Of a stretch of 64,000 nt of DNA, positions 17,630-26,143 are shown piece after piece (the first letter of the stretch is position 1; the number at the start of each line of letters is the position of its first letter). The translations under genes were made by a program, and so were the position numbers. Origin of the DNA: Rhizobium sp. Root482 (lineage in GTDB: Bacteria; Pseudomonadota; Alphaproteobacteria; Rhizobiales; Rhizobiaceae); NCBI RefSeq assembly GCF_001426565.1, contig NZ_LMFA01000022.1, positions 293,254-357,253 of the forward strand, in the 5' to 3' direction. Below the pieces are notes generated by a model. That model was not told the DNA's origin. It searched no databases and worked only from the letters and a program-made list of their open reading frames with translations.

Positions 17630-18838
17630 ATGGCTTCCCATTCGACGCCGGCGGGCACTCCAAGCCGCGACCATCTCGACTGGCCGTTCTTCGCCGACAG
17701 CCACCGGGCGCTCGCCGTCGAGCTCGACGCTTTTGTCGCCGCTGGCAGTCTTGACGGGATCGATCATGCCGATACCGACGCGGCCTGCCGGGCACTGGTG
17801 CGAATGCTCGGCACTGCCGGCATCCTGCGCCATTGCGTTCCGGCGGAATTCGGCGGCGCGGCTGAGGACATCGACAGCCGCTCGCTCTGTCTCATCCGCG
17901 AAACACTGGCCTATGCGGACGGCCTCGCGGACTTTGCCTTCGCCATGCAGGGCCTCGGCACCGGCGCCGTCAGCCTTTCGGGCTCGGCCGACCTCAAGCA
18001 CCGCATCCTGCCGGCAGTTGCCAGGGGCGAGCTGATTTCCGCCTTCGCGCTCACCGAACCGGAGGCCGGATCGGATGTCGCTGCCATGGCATGCTCGGCC
18101 CGCCGCGACGGCGACGACTATGTGCTCGACGGCGAAAAGACCTTCATTTCCAATGGCGGCATTGCCGATGTCTACACGCTCTTTGCCCGCACCGGCGAGG
18201 CCCCCGGCACGCGCGGCATCTCCGCCTTCGTCGTCTTTGCCGATACGCCCGGCTTCTCGGTCGTCGAGCGCATCGAGACCATCGCGCCGCATCCGCTCGC
18301 CCGCATCCGCTTCGATGCCTGCCGCATTCCGGCGTCGCAGCTCCTTGGTTCGCCGGGCGAAGGTTTTAAGATCGCCATGCGCACGCTCGACATCTTCCGC
18401 CCTTCCGTGGCAGCCGCGGCACTCGGCTTCGCGCGCCGGGCGCTGGACGAGGCCGTCGCTCACGCCAGATCGCGAAACATGTTCGGCGCAACGCTTGCCG
18501 ACCTGCCGACCGCGCAAGGCACGCTCGGCGAGATGGCGACGGCAATCGATGCCGCAGCACTTTTGACAGCCCGGACGGCCTGGCGGCGCGACGTGCAGAA
18601 ACTGCCGACCACGCGCGAAGCCGCGATGGCGAAGATGACGGCGACGGAAAATGCCCAATGGGTGATTGACCAGGCGCTGCAGCTTTTTGGCGGTCGCGGC
18701 GTGCGCGTCGGCGAAATCACCGAGCGGCTCTATCGCGAGATCCGGGCGCTGCGCATCTATGAGGGCGCCACCGAGGTGCAGAAGCTCATCATCGGCCGCG
18801 AACTGATGAAAGCCGCCAAAGAAAGGGCGTCGTCATGA
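17630..18838 (+). CDS. acyl-CoA dehydrogenase
   Basis: FAD-dependent acyl-CoA dehydrogenase, 402 residues, the normal length. Signatures are [17 protein letters not shown] (flavin/substrate loop), the [18 protein letters not shown] segment, the C-terminal [19 protein letters not shown] and the [17 protein letters not shown] ending, whose Glu is the usual catalytic base position. It starts 4 bases after the enoyl-CoA hydratase stop and overlaps the thioesterase start (ATGA). It would desaturate an alicyclic or ring-opened CoA intermediate. Electron transfer to ETF is implied, but no ETF genes are in the window. Confidence 0.92.
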   Translation: MASHSTPAGTPSRDHLDWPFFADSHRALAVELDAFVAAGSLDGIDHADTDAACRALVRMLGTAGILRHCVPAEFGGAAEDIDSRSLCLIRETLAYADGLADFAFAMQGLGTGAVSLSGSADLKHRILPAVARGELISAFALTEPEAGSDVAAMACSARRDGDDYVLDGEKTFISNGGIADVYTLFARTGEAPGTRGISAFVVFADTPGFSVVERIETIAPHPLARIRFDACRIPASQLLGSPGEGFKIAMRTLDIFRPSVAAAALGFARRALDEAVAHARSRNMFGATLADLPTAQGTLGEMATAIDAAALLTARTAWRRDVQKLPTTREAAMAKMTATENAQWVIDQALQLFGGRGVRVGEITERLYREIRALRIYEGATEVQKLIIGRELMKAAKERASS

Positions 18839-19251
18839 GTTTCCGCACCAGCCGGCCGCTGCGCTTTGGGGATTGCGATCCCTCCGGCATCGCCTATTTC
18901 CCGTCCTATGTGAACACCCTCGTCGGCGTGCTGGAGGAATTTTTTGCCGAGATCGGCGCGCCTTGGAAGATGTTGAATACCGACCGACGGATCGGCACCC
19001 CGACGGTGCGGCTCGACCTGACCTTCGTCCGTCCCGGCTTTCATGGCGACCAGTTGGACTTTGCGCTCAGCGTGCGCGGCGTCGGCCGGTCTTCGCTCGA
19101 TCTCGAACACGAGGTCTCGGCCGCCGGACAATTGCTGTGGACTGCCCGCCACCGGGTCGTTGCGACCTCGCTTGAAACCCATACATCGCTCGCCTGGCCG
19201 GACGATCTCCGCGCCGCGCTCGAAACCCGTCTGGAGACTGCCAATGCATGA
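18835..19251 (+). CDS. 4-hydroxybenzoyl-CoA thioesterase-like hotdog protein
   Basis: Single hotdog-domain acyl-CoA thioesterase, 138 residues. The N-terminal [19 protein letters not shown] matches the 4HBT family active-site loop, with Asp15 in the nucleophile/base position. It is translationally coupled to the acyl-CoA dehydrogenase (ATGA) and overlaps the Rid-family gene by 8 bases. A likely job is to release CoA from dead-end aromatic or alicyclic thioesters, in keeping with proofreading thioesterases in other aromatic-CoA operons. The specific thioester is unknown. Confidence 0.88.
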   Translation: MSFRTSRPLRFGDCDPSGIAYFPSYVNTLVGVLEEFFAEIGAPWKMLNTDRRIGTPTVRLDLTFVRPGFHGDQLDFALSVRGVGRSSLDLEHEVSAAGQLLWTARHRVVATSLETHTSLAWPDDLRAALETRLETANA

Positions 19252-19645
19252 AATCCTGCAACCCGAGGGCTGGGTAAAGCCGCTCGGCTATGCCAACGGT
19301 GTTGCGGCGAGCGGCCGCACGATCTTTATCGGCGGGCAGATCGGCTGGAACGGCAACTGCCAGTTCGAAACCGACGACTTCGTCGCCCAGGTGCGCCAGA
19401 CGCTGGAAAACGTGGTTGCGGTTTTGAGGAGCGGCGGCGGCGAGCCTCAGCACATCACCTCGATGACCTGGTATTTCACCGACAGGAAGGAATATACCGA
19501 AAACCTGCGCGGCATCGGCCAGGCCTATCGCGACATTATCGGCCGGCACTTTCCGGCCATGGCCGCCATGCAGGTCGTGGCCCTGGTCGAGGAGCGCGCC
19601 AAGATCGAGATCCAGGCCACAGCGGTCATCCCGGAACAAGCCTAG
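19244..19645 (+). CDS. Rid (YjgF/YER057c/UK114) family protein
   Basis: Small trimer-forming Rid protein, 133 residues. Recognisable features are LGYANGVAASGRTIFIGGQI, the central FVAQVRQTLENVVAVL helix, SMTWYF, and the C-terminal AKIEIQATAVIPE strand. The arginine that binds substrate in RidA, normally just after Pro-Ala in the last third, is Met here (FPAMAAMQ). That is a feature of Rid subgroups without classical 2-aminoacrylate deaminase activity. In this operon it may act on the 2-amino-enone (an enamine) produced by AbmA, but the missing Arg makes mechanism and activity open. It is coupled at both ends to its neighbours. Confidence 0.88.
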   Translation: MHEILQPEGWVKPLGYANGVAASGRTIFIGGQIGWNGNCQFETDDFVAQVRQTLENVVAVLRSGGGEPQHITSMTWYFTDRKEYTENLRGIGQAYRDIIGRHFPAMAAMQVVALVEERAKIEIQATAVIPEQA

Positions 19646-21607
19646 ATGGATGCGCTGGCATTTTCCACGAGCGTATCGGGCAAGATTGAAGACGACGTTC
19701 TCCTCGTCAGCATCGACAATCCGCCGGTCAACGCCCTCTCGGCCCATGTCCGACAGGGCCTGACTGAAGCGCTCGACCATGCCGCCACGCTTGAGGCCAT
19801 AACCGGCGTCGTCATCACCGGAGCAGGACGCATCTTCATCGGCGGCGCCGATATCACCGAATTCGGCAAGCCGCCGGTGGAACCCTCGCTGCCCGAAATT
19901 ATCGAGCGCATCGAGAATTTCGCAAAGCCCGTGGTCGCCGCTGTGAATGGCGCCGCCTTGGGAGGCGGGTGCGAGATCGCGCTTGCCTGCCATGGCCGGA
20001 TCGCCGGCGAAAAAGCGGGCTTCGGCCTGCCGGAGGTCAAGCTCGGCATCGTTCCAGGCGCCGGCGGCACTCAGCGCCTGCCGCGCCTGATAGGCCTGCC
20101 CCAAGCGATCGACCTGATCGGCAGCGGCCGCACTGTCAAACCCGCCGAAGCGCTTGAACTCGGCTTGGCCGACGACATGGCTGCCGATCCCCTCGACGCT
20201 GCCTTGCCCCTCGTCCGCACCATGGCCGGACAGCCGCTGCGCCGCACCGGCATGCTCCCGGTCCCGGTAGCGGAACAGGCGGCGGTCGATACCGCAACCA
20301 GGAAAATCCTGTCGAAAGCGCGGGGCCAGGCAGCGCCGGCCGAGGCCGTTCGCCTTATCACTGCTGCCGCGCATAACAATCTGGAAACGGGGTTAACCGA
20401 CGAGCGCGCCACCTTCCTGCGTCTTCGAGATTCGGAAGAATCGGCGGCGCTTCGCCACGTCTTCTTCGCGGAACGCTCAGCCGGCAAGGTCGAAAAGCTG
20501 GACGGCGTCACGCCGCGCAAAATCGAGACCGTGGGGATCGTCGGCACCGGCCTCATGGGCGCTGGCATTGCCGTTGCCGCGCTGACCACCGGCTACCGCG
20601 TCATCGGCGTCGAACAGACGAACGAAGCTGCCGAGCAGGGCCGTGAACGGATTGCCGGCATCCTCGAAAAATCGGTGCAATCGAAGCGCCTGGCACCCGC
20701 GATGCGCGACGATTGCCTGGCGCGACTGACCGTGACCGCCGATACCAGCGAACTTGCAGCCGCCGATCTCGTCATCGAAGCCGTATTCGACGATCTCGAC
20801 GTCAAGACCGGCCTGTTTCAAAAGCTGGACGGCATTGTCCGCAAGGACGCAATCCTCGCCACCAATACCAGCTATCTCGATCCCGATCTGATCGCCGCCC
20901 GGACGGCCCGTCCCGAACGCGTCGTCGGCCTGCATTTCTTCTCGCCCGCCCATATCATGCGGCTGGTCGAGGTGGTCGATTGCAAGGCGACGGAACCACA
21001 GGTTCTTGCAGGCGCGCTCGCCTTCGCCAAGCGCCTCGGCAAGCTGCCGATCGTCTGCGGCGTTACCGAAGGTTTTATCGGCAACCGCATCTTTTCGGCC
21101 TATCGCCGCGAGGCGGAGTTCATGGTCGAGGATGGCGCCGCGCCGGAACAGGTGGACGCCGCCCTTGAGGCCTATGGCTTCCCGATGGGCATTTTCGCCG
21201 TCAACGACATGGCGGGACTGGAAATCGCCTGGGCAAGGCGCAAGCGGCAGGCAGCGTCCCGCGATCCCGATGCGCGCTATATCGAGACCGCCGACCGTTT
21301 GTGCGAGGCCGGGCGCCTGGGACGCAAGGCGGGACGTGGCTGGTACGATTATTCCAGCGGCGAGCGCGCCGTCGATCCGCAGGTCACGGCGCTGATCGAG
21401 GCGGCGCGAGCTGCCAAGAATATTGTACCGCGCGCTTTTACCGACGAAGAGATCGTCACCCGCCTGCTAAAGGCAATGGCGGACGAAGGCGCCGCGCTTC
21501 TCGCCGAGGGCATCGCTATTCGCTCCAGCGATATCGACCTGGTGATGATCAACGGCTACGGCTTTCCGGCCCACAAGGGCGGTCCGATGTTTTCGGCCAG
21601 CCGGTAA
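19646..21607 (+). CDS. enoyl-CoA hydratase/3-hydroxyacyl-CoA dehydrogenase fusion (FadB/FadJ-like)
   Basis: Bifunctional beta-oxidation enzyme, 653 residues. The N-terminal crotonase domain (about 1-190) has GAGRIFIGGADITEF and AALGGGCEIALACHGRIA. The 3-hydroxyacyl-CoA dehydrogenase Rossmann domain starts near residue 295 with VGIVGTGLMGAGIAV. The catalytic His lies in VVGLHFFSPAHIMRLVEVV, and the C-terminal half has NDMAGLEIAWARRKR and GYGFPAHKGGPMFSASR. It starts directly after the Rid stop codon (TAGATG). As last gene of the anthraniloyl-CoA operon it would hydrate and oxidise the ring-opened acyl-CoA, delivering a 3-oxoacyl-CoA to a thiolase. pcaF, 10 bp away and convergent, is a candidate partner. 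Confidence 0.92.
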   Translation: MDALAFSTSVSGKIEDDVLLVSIDNPPVNALSAHVRQGLTEALDHAATLEAITGVVITGAGRIFIGGADITEFGKPPVEPSLPEIIERIENFAKPVVAAVNGAALGGGCEIALACHGRIAGEKAGFGLPEVKLGIVPGAGGTQRLPRLIGLPQAIDLIGSGRTVKPAEALELGLADDMAADPLDAALPLVRTMAGQPLRRTGMLPVPVAEQAAVDTATRKILSKARGQAAPAEAVRLITAAAHNNLETGLTDERATFLRLRDSEESAALRHVFFAERSAGKVEKLDGVTPRKIETVGIVGTGLMGAGIAVAALTTGYRVIGVEQTNEAAEQGRERIAGILEKSVQSKRLAPAMRDDCLARLTVTADTSELAAADLVIEAVFDDLDVKTGLFQKLDGIVRKDAILATNTSYLDPDLIAARTARPERVVGLHFFSPAHIMRLVEVVDCKATEPQVLAGALAFAKRLGKLPIVCGVTEGFIGNRIFSAYRREAEFMVEDGAAPEQVDAALEAYGFPMGIFAVNDMAGLEIAWARRKRQAASRDPDARYIETADRLCEAGRLGRKAGRGWYDYSSGERAVDPQVTALIEAARAAKNIVPRAFTDEEIVTRLLKAMADEGAALLAEGIAIRSSDIDLVMINGYGFPAHKGGPMFSASR

Positions 21608-21617
21608 TCCACGGAGC

Positions 21618-22823
21618 TCAGGCGCGCTCCAGCGCGATAGCGATGCCCTGGCCGACGCCGATGCACATGGTGGCGAGCGCGCGCTTCTTGCCGGTGAGCT
21701 TCAGTTCGAGCGCCGCCGAACCGGTGATGCGGGCGCCGGACATGCCGAGCGGATGGCCGAGCGCGATGGCGCCGCCATTGACGTTGACATGGGCCGCATC
21801 GTCGGCGATGCCGAGATCGCGCAGCGTCGCCAAGGCCTGCGATGCAAAGGCCTCGTTGAGCTCGATGACATCGAAATCCGACGGCGTCAGGCCGAGGCGA
21901 GTACAGAGCTTCTTCGTCGCCGGTGCCGGGCCGAAGCCCATGATGCGCGGCGCGATGCCGGTCGCAGCACCGCCGAGAATGCGGGCGATCGGCGTCAGCC
22001 CGTATTTCTTCACCGCCGCTTCGGAAGCGACGATCAGCGCCGCGGCCCCATCATTGACGCCGGAGGCATTGCCGGCGGTCACCGTGCCGCCTTCCTTCCT
22101 GAAGGGCGTGCCGAGCTTGGCAAGCGCTTCCAGCGTCGTTGCGCGCGGATGCTCGTCCTTCTCGACGATCACCGGCTCGCCCTTGCGCTGGGGGATGAAC
22201 ACTGGCACGATCTCCTGCGCCAGCCTCCCATTCTCCTGCGCTGCCGCTGCCCTTGCCTGGCTTCGGACAGCAAAGCGGTCCTGGTCCTCGCGGGATATGT
22301 CGAAGTCTGCCGCAACGTTTTCGCCGGTCTCCGGCATGGAATCCACGCCATATTGCTTTTTCATCACCGGGTTGACGAAGCGCCAGCCGATGGTGCTGTC
22401 GTAGATCTCGGCATTTCGCGAAAAGGCGGTCTCGGCCTTGGGCATGACGAAGGGGGCGCGGCTCATGCTCTCGACGCCACCGGCCATCATCAATTCCGCT
22501 TCGCCCGCCTTGATAGCGCGGGCAGCCATGATGACCGCGTCCATGCCGGAGCCGCAGAGGCGGTTGACAGTCGTGCCGGAGACCGACACGGGCAGGCCGG
22601 ACAGCAGCGACGACATGCGCGCCACGTTGCGATTGTCCTCGCCCGCCTGGTTGGCGCAGCCGAAGATCACGTCATCCACGGCTTCCCAGTCGATGGAGCC
22701 ATTGCGCGCCATCAGCGCTTTCAACGGCACCGCGCCAAGATCATCGGTGCGCACCAGAGAAAGAGCGCCGCCGAACCGGCCGATCGGAGTGCGGATATAA
22801 TCGCAGATAAACGCTTCGGTCAT
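21618..22823 (-). CDS. pcaF: 3-oxoadipyl-CoA thiolase
   Basis: Type-II thiolase, 401 residues, that cleaves 3-oxoadipyl-CoA with CoA to succinyl-CoA and acetyl-CoA. The active site is complete: Cys90 in TTVNRLCGSGMD, His357 in GGAIALGHPLGMSGAR and Cys387 in MCIGVGQGIAIALERA. The N-terminus EAFICDYIRTPIGRFGGALS matches PcaF/PaaJ rather than general FadA. It is the third gene of pcaIJF, read leftward from the PcaR-controlled promoter, starting just after pcaJ. It is convergent with the anthraniloyl-CoA operon and could also process its 3-oxoacyl-CoA product. Confidence 0.93.
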   Translation of the reverse strand: MTEAFICDYIRTPIGRFGGALSLVRTDDLGAVPLKALMARNGSIDWEAVDDVIFGCANQAGEDNRNVARMSSLLSGLPVSVSGTTVNRLCGSGMDAVIMAARAIKAGEAELMMAGGVESMSRAPFVMPKAETAFSRNAEIYDSTIGWRFVNPVMKKQYGVDSMPETGENVAADFDISREDQDRFAVRSQARAAAAQENGRLAQEIVPVFIPQRKGEPVIVEKDEHPRATTLEALAKLGTPFRKEGGTVTAGNASGVNDGAAALIVASEAAVKKYGLTPIARILGGAATGIAPRIMGFGPAPATKKLCTRLGLTPSDFDVIELNEAFASQALATLRDLGIADDAAHVNVNGGAIALGHPLGMSGARITGSAALELKLTGKKRALATMCIGVGQGIAIALERA

Positions 22824-22824
22824 G

Positions 22825-23613
22825 TCAGGCAGCCTCTTTGCCGTCGCCCGAATGGGCTTTCCTGGTGCGGGCGTTGATGTCGCGCAGCACCGTCAGTTCG
22901 CTTTCGGTGGGAACCGGGGTTCCCACGATTTCCGCGGCGAAGCGGATCGGCCAGCCGCAATTCTCGACGATCTGGTCGCGGGTGACGCCGCTGTGGATCG
23001 AGGTGACCGTCAGTTCCTTCGTCTCCGGGTCCGGCTCCAGGATGCACAGGTCGGTGACGACCCGCGTGGGGCCGGCCGTCTTCATGCCCAACCGTTCGCG
23101 GTGATTGCCGCCTTCGCCATGGCCCATTGACGTGATGAAGGGCAGCTTGTCAACGAATCCGCGCTTCGAAAGCGCCATGGTGATGAAGATGCGGCCGCAG
23201 CTGGAGGCGATCTCCGGCGCGCCGCCGCCCCCCGGAAGCCGCACTTTCGGATTGTCATAGGGGCCGACGACGGTGGTGTTGAGATTGGCGAACCTGTCGA
23301 TCTGGGCGCCGCCAAGGAAGCCGGTGGTGATGCGGCCGCCCTGCAGCCAGTAGCGGAACATTTCCGGCACCGGGACGGTAAACAGCGCGGTGTCGCAGAG
23401 TTCGCCGTCGCCGATCGACAGCGGCAGCACGTCGGGCCGCGTGCCGATCGTGCCGCTTTCGTAGATCAGGGTGATATCCGGTGCATGCGTCAGCCGCGCG
23501 ACATTGCAGGCGGCCGATGGTGCGCCGATGCCCACGAAGCAGACATCGTCATTGATCAGCGCCCGCGCGGCGGCGATGATCATCATTTCGGTCGGCGTGA
23601 AATCCTGGCTCAT
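22825..23613 (-). CDS. pcaJ: 3-oxoadipate CoA-transferase subunit B
   Basis: Beta subunit of the succinyl-CoA:3-oxoadipate CoA-transferase, about 262 residues, the longer CatJ-like form. The family I CoA-transferase features are GIGAPSAACNVARL and the catalytic glutamate in LIYESGTIGTRP. ATG 23613 (MSQDFTPTEMM) is favoured since GAGGAG abuts the in-frame ATG at 23619 and lies six bases further from this one. The gene follows pcaI with only about ten bases between stop and start and runs into pcaF. Confidence 0.9.
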   Translation of the reverse strand: MSQDFTPTEMMIIAAARALINDDVCFVGIGAPSAACNVARLTHAPDITLIYESGTIGTRPDVLPLSIGDGELCDTALFTVPVPEMFRYWLQGGRITTGFLGGAQIDRFANLNTTVVGPYDNPKVRLPGGGGAPEIASSCGRIFITMALSKRGFVDKLPFITSMGHGEGGNHRERLGMKTAGPTRVVTDLCILEPDPETKELTVTSIHSGVTRDQIVENCGWPIRFAAEIVGTPVPTESELTVLRDINARTRKAHSGDGKEAA

Positions 23614-23623
23614 GCTCATCTCC

Positions 23624-24484
23624 TCACGCAATCTTCGCCGGCGTCTTCGCATATTTGGCGAAGTCCTCCGGCGTCGCGTTCATCACATTGTCCCTGATCC
23701 AGTCGTTGAAACGATCGCGGTCGCGGGCGATCTCGTCCCAGGCGATATAGAAGGCATTGGAACGCGGATAATAGCCGTGCGCGTAGGACGGAAAGGCGCC
23801 ACCCGGGACATGGCAGACGGCGCTGATGGCCCAGCCCGGCAGGACGACGGAATTCGGCGAGGGCGGATTGAGCTCGTCGACGATCTCCTCGACGGTGACG
23901 ATCGATCGCTTGGCCGCAAGCACCGCCTCCTTCTGCACGCCGACGATCCCTTCCAGCAGCACATTGCCCTTGCGGTCGGCACGCAACGCGTGGATCACCG
24001 AGACATCGGGCCGGATCGCGGGCACGGCTGCCAACACTTCGCCAGTAAAGGGACAAGTGACCGATCTGATATTCGGGTTCACCTTCGGCAGGTCGGCGCC
24101 GATATAGCCGCGCAGCATGGCGAAAGGCAGATTGGCGGCGCCCGCCTCATAGGCATTGGCCATGGCGGCATGGGAATGCTCCTCGATGTCCAGCGGTCGC
24201 GGCCACTGGTTCTCGACGGCATCGCGGAACCGGTGTAGCGAGCCGACGCCGGGATTGCCGCCCCAGGAAAACTTCATGCCACGCGCCGCGCCGACACCGA
24301 TGAGCTGATCATAGATGAGGTCCGGCGTCATGCGGATGAGGAAAAGATCCTTCCGCCCCTGCCGGATGATCTCGTGCGCGGCGGCATAGGGAATGAGATG
24401 GGTGAACCCCTCCATGGCGAGCGTATCGCCGTCCCTCAGATTGTCTGCGATGGCCTCCGCAAGCGAAATGATCCTGGCTGCCAT
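23624..24484 (-). CDS. pcaI: 3-oxoadipate CoA-transferase subunit A
   Basis: Alpha subunit of the CoA-transferase, 286 residues, of the CatI/glutaconate-CoA-transferase-A-like form. Family features are EAIADNLRDGDTLAMEGFTH, SWGGNPGVGSLHRFRDAVE and VNPNIRSVTCPFTGEVLAAV. It is the first gene of pcaIJF and activates 3-oxoadipate from the protocatechuate branch with succinyl-CoA. A GGAGGGC-like ribosome site (CCCTCC on the plus strand) precedes the ATG. It is divergent from pcaR across a 155-bp gap containing a long inverted repeat. Confidence 0.92.
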   Translation of the reverse strand: MAARIISLAEAIADNLRDGDTLAMEGFTHLIPYAAAHEIIRQGRKDLFLIRMTPDLIYDQLIGVGAARGMKFSWGGNPGVGSLHRFRDAVENQWPRPLDIEEHSHAAMANAYEAGAANLPFAMLRGYIGADLPKVNPNIRSVTCPFTGEVLAAVPAIRPDVSVIHALRADRKGNVLLEGIVGVQKEAVLAAKRSIVTVEEIVDELNPPSPNSVVLPGWAISAVCHVPGGAFPSYAHGYYPRSNAFYIAWDEIARDRDRFNDWIRDNVMNATPEDFAKYAKTPAKIA

Positions 24485-24575
24485 GACGGCCCTCCTGTCG
24501 TGGTGCTGTTCATATAAGGCAAGTCAGCCGCACCTTGATGCGAGTAAGCGGCAGGCGCGCAGGTTCGTCAAACAA

Positions 24576-24614
24576 TTTGTGCGATAATTGACATTTGTTC
24601 AATTATCGCACAAA
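24576..24614. promoter_or_regulatory. PcaR-type operator: perfect 15-bp inverted repeat
   Basis: TTTGTGCGATAATTG (24576-24590) and its exact reverse complement (24600-24614) enclose a 9-bp spacer in the pcaI-pcaR divergent region. The right half with its flank, GTTCAATTATCGCAC (24597-24611), differs at only two positions from the 15-mer GTTCGATAATCGCAC that I recall for Pseudomonas PcaR. The position between the two genes suits activation of pcaIJF and autoregulation of pcaR. Confidence 0.85.
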
Positions 24615-24639
24615 ATCTCTCCAGCATCAGGATGGAGAA

Positions 24640-25395
24640 ATGCGGGAAACGGATTTCATCGGCGGATTCGCCAAGGGGCTGAAGGTGATAGAAGCCTTCG
24701 GGGAAGCACATCCGCGACTGACGATCACCGATATTGCCGCGATCACCGGGCTCGACCGCGCCACCGCGCGGCGCTGCCTGCTGACGCTCCATGAACTCGA
24801 CTATGCGGACTATGACGGAAAATTCTTCCAATTGACGCCGCGTATCCTGCGGCTTGGCCATGCCTATCTCTCGGCGACACCGCTGCCGCGCCTCATCCAA
24901 CCCAGTCTCGACGCCCTGTCGGAGAAAGTCGGGCAGAGCGCTTCGGCGTCCGTGCTCGATGGCGCCGAGATCGTCTATGTCGCCCGCGCCGCGCAACGCC
25001 GCGTCATGTCGATCAACCTCATGGCCGGCTCGCGCCTGCCGGCCTACTGCGCCTCGATGGGCAGGGTCCTTTTAGCGGCCTTGCCGGATGCCGAGGCGCG
25101 TGACCTCATCGACGCCTCGGAACTGAAGGCCAATACCATCAACACCATCACCGATCCGGACAGACTGATGGCCGTGCTCGCCCGCGTGCGAACGGATGGT
25201 TATGCCGTGATCGACCAAGAACTGGAGATCGGCCTCTGCTCGATCGCCGTACCGCTGGAAAATGCCCGCGGCCGCGTCGTGGCGGCGCTCAATATCGGCG
25301 CGCCGGCTGCGCTGGTGCCCGCCGCGGATATGCCCGAACGCTATCTGCCGGCGTTGCGCGAGGTACAGGCGGCACTGCGCAAAGTGCTGGTGTGA
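24640..25395 (+). CDS. pcaR: IclR-family regulator of beta-ketoadipate genes
   Basis: IclR-type regulator, 251 residues from ATG 24640 (GGAG upstream); an in-frame TTG at 24595 would place coding DNA over the operator. The N-terminal winged helix has FAKGLKVIEAFGEAHPRLTI and TGLDRATARRCLLTLHELDY. The C-terminal effector domain has VYVARAAQRRVMSINLMAGS and YCASMGRVLLA, typical of the PcaR/PcaU/PobR branch that binds 3-oxoadipate or protocatechuate. It is divergent from pcaIJF and expected to activate it in response to 3-oxoadipate. Confidence 0.92.
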   Translation: MRETDFIGGFAKGLKVIEAFGEAHPRLTITDIAAITGLDRATARRCLLTLHELDYADYDGKFFQLTPRILRLGHAYLSATPLPRLIQPSLDALSEKVGQSASASVLDGAEIVYVARAAQRRVMSINLMAGSRLPAYCASMGRVLLAALPDAEARDLIDASELKANTINTITDPDRLMAVLARVRTDGYAVIDQELEIGLCSIAVPLENARGRVVAALNIGAPAALVPAADMPERYLPALREVQAALRKVLV

Positions 25396-25480
25396 TCCAT
25401 CCGATTTCTTGACAGCACAGGCAGCGGGGGCGTCTAATCCGCTGCAATGCAGCAAGGAACAGGGCAGCAAGGAGACAGAG

Positions 25481-26143
25481 ATGAGCAGCGCCGACGAGAC
25501 ACCGGAAACCAAGCTGACCCTGTCGAAGCGCCGCTGGGCGGAACAGGGCAAGTTCCTGACCGGCAAGACGGCGCGCCCCGAAGCCGACCGTCTTCCGCCC
25601 GGCCAGCATCTGGTGAAGAACTGGCCGGTGCTCGACCTTGGCCAGCAACCCGTCATTTCGCTGGACGCCTGGCGGCTCGATATCCGCGCCGGCGTCGAAA
25701 ACCCGGTGACGCTCACCTGGAAAACCTTCAACGACCTGCCACAGGCCGAAAAACTGTCGGATATCCACTGCGTAACCACCTGGTCGCGCTACGACAACAG
25801 ATGGCAGGGCGTTTCGACCCGGGACCTGCTCGACCATGTCATGCCGAGGCAGGAGGCGCGGTTCGTCATGCTGACGAGTTCCGACGGCTATACGACCAAC
25901 CTGCCGCTGTCCGATTTCGCCGCCGAGGATGCGCTTCTTGCAACTCACTGGGATGGTGCGCCGATTACAACCGAACATGGCGGCCCGGTCCGCCTCGTCG
26001 TGCCGCATCTCTATTTCTGGAAAAGTGCCAAATGGATCAGCCGCATCGAATTCATGCCGGGTGATGCCGCCGGCTTCTGGGAGCGCAACGGCTACCATAT
26101 GCGCGGCGATCCCTGGACCGAAGAGCGCTATTCGGACGACTGA
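25481..26143 (+). CDS. sulfite oxidase-like molybdopterin oxidoreductase
   Basis: Compact protein of 220 residues holding only the molybdopterin-binding SUOX-fold domain, as in the YuiH/MsrP-like group. The conserved cysteine that would ligate molybdenum is in IHCVTTWSRYDNRWQGV, followed by YTTNLPLSDF and VVPHLYFWKSAKWISRIEFM, all typical. No haem or dimerisation domain and no signal peptide is seen, so it is cytoplasmic. It has a good ribosome site (AAGGAGA) before ATG 25481. Its 3' end overlaps pobR on the opposite strand by 16 bases. It is not an established part of the pca regulon; electron partner and substrate are unknown. Confidence 0.85.
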   Translation: MSSADETPETKLTLSKRRWAEQGKFLTGKTARPEADRLPPGQHLVKNWPVLDLGQQPVISLDAWRLDIRAGVENPVTLTWKTFNDLPQAEKLSDIHCVTTWSRYDNRWQGVSTRDLLDHVMPRQEARFVMLTSSDGYTTNLPLSDFAAEDALLATHWDGAPITTEHGGPVRLVVPHLYFWKSAKWISRIEFMPGDAAGFWERNGYHMRGDPWTEERYSDD

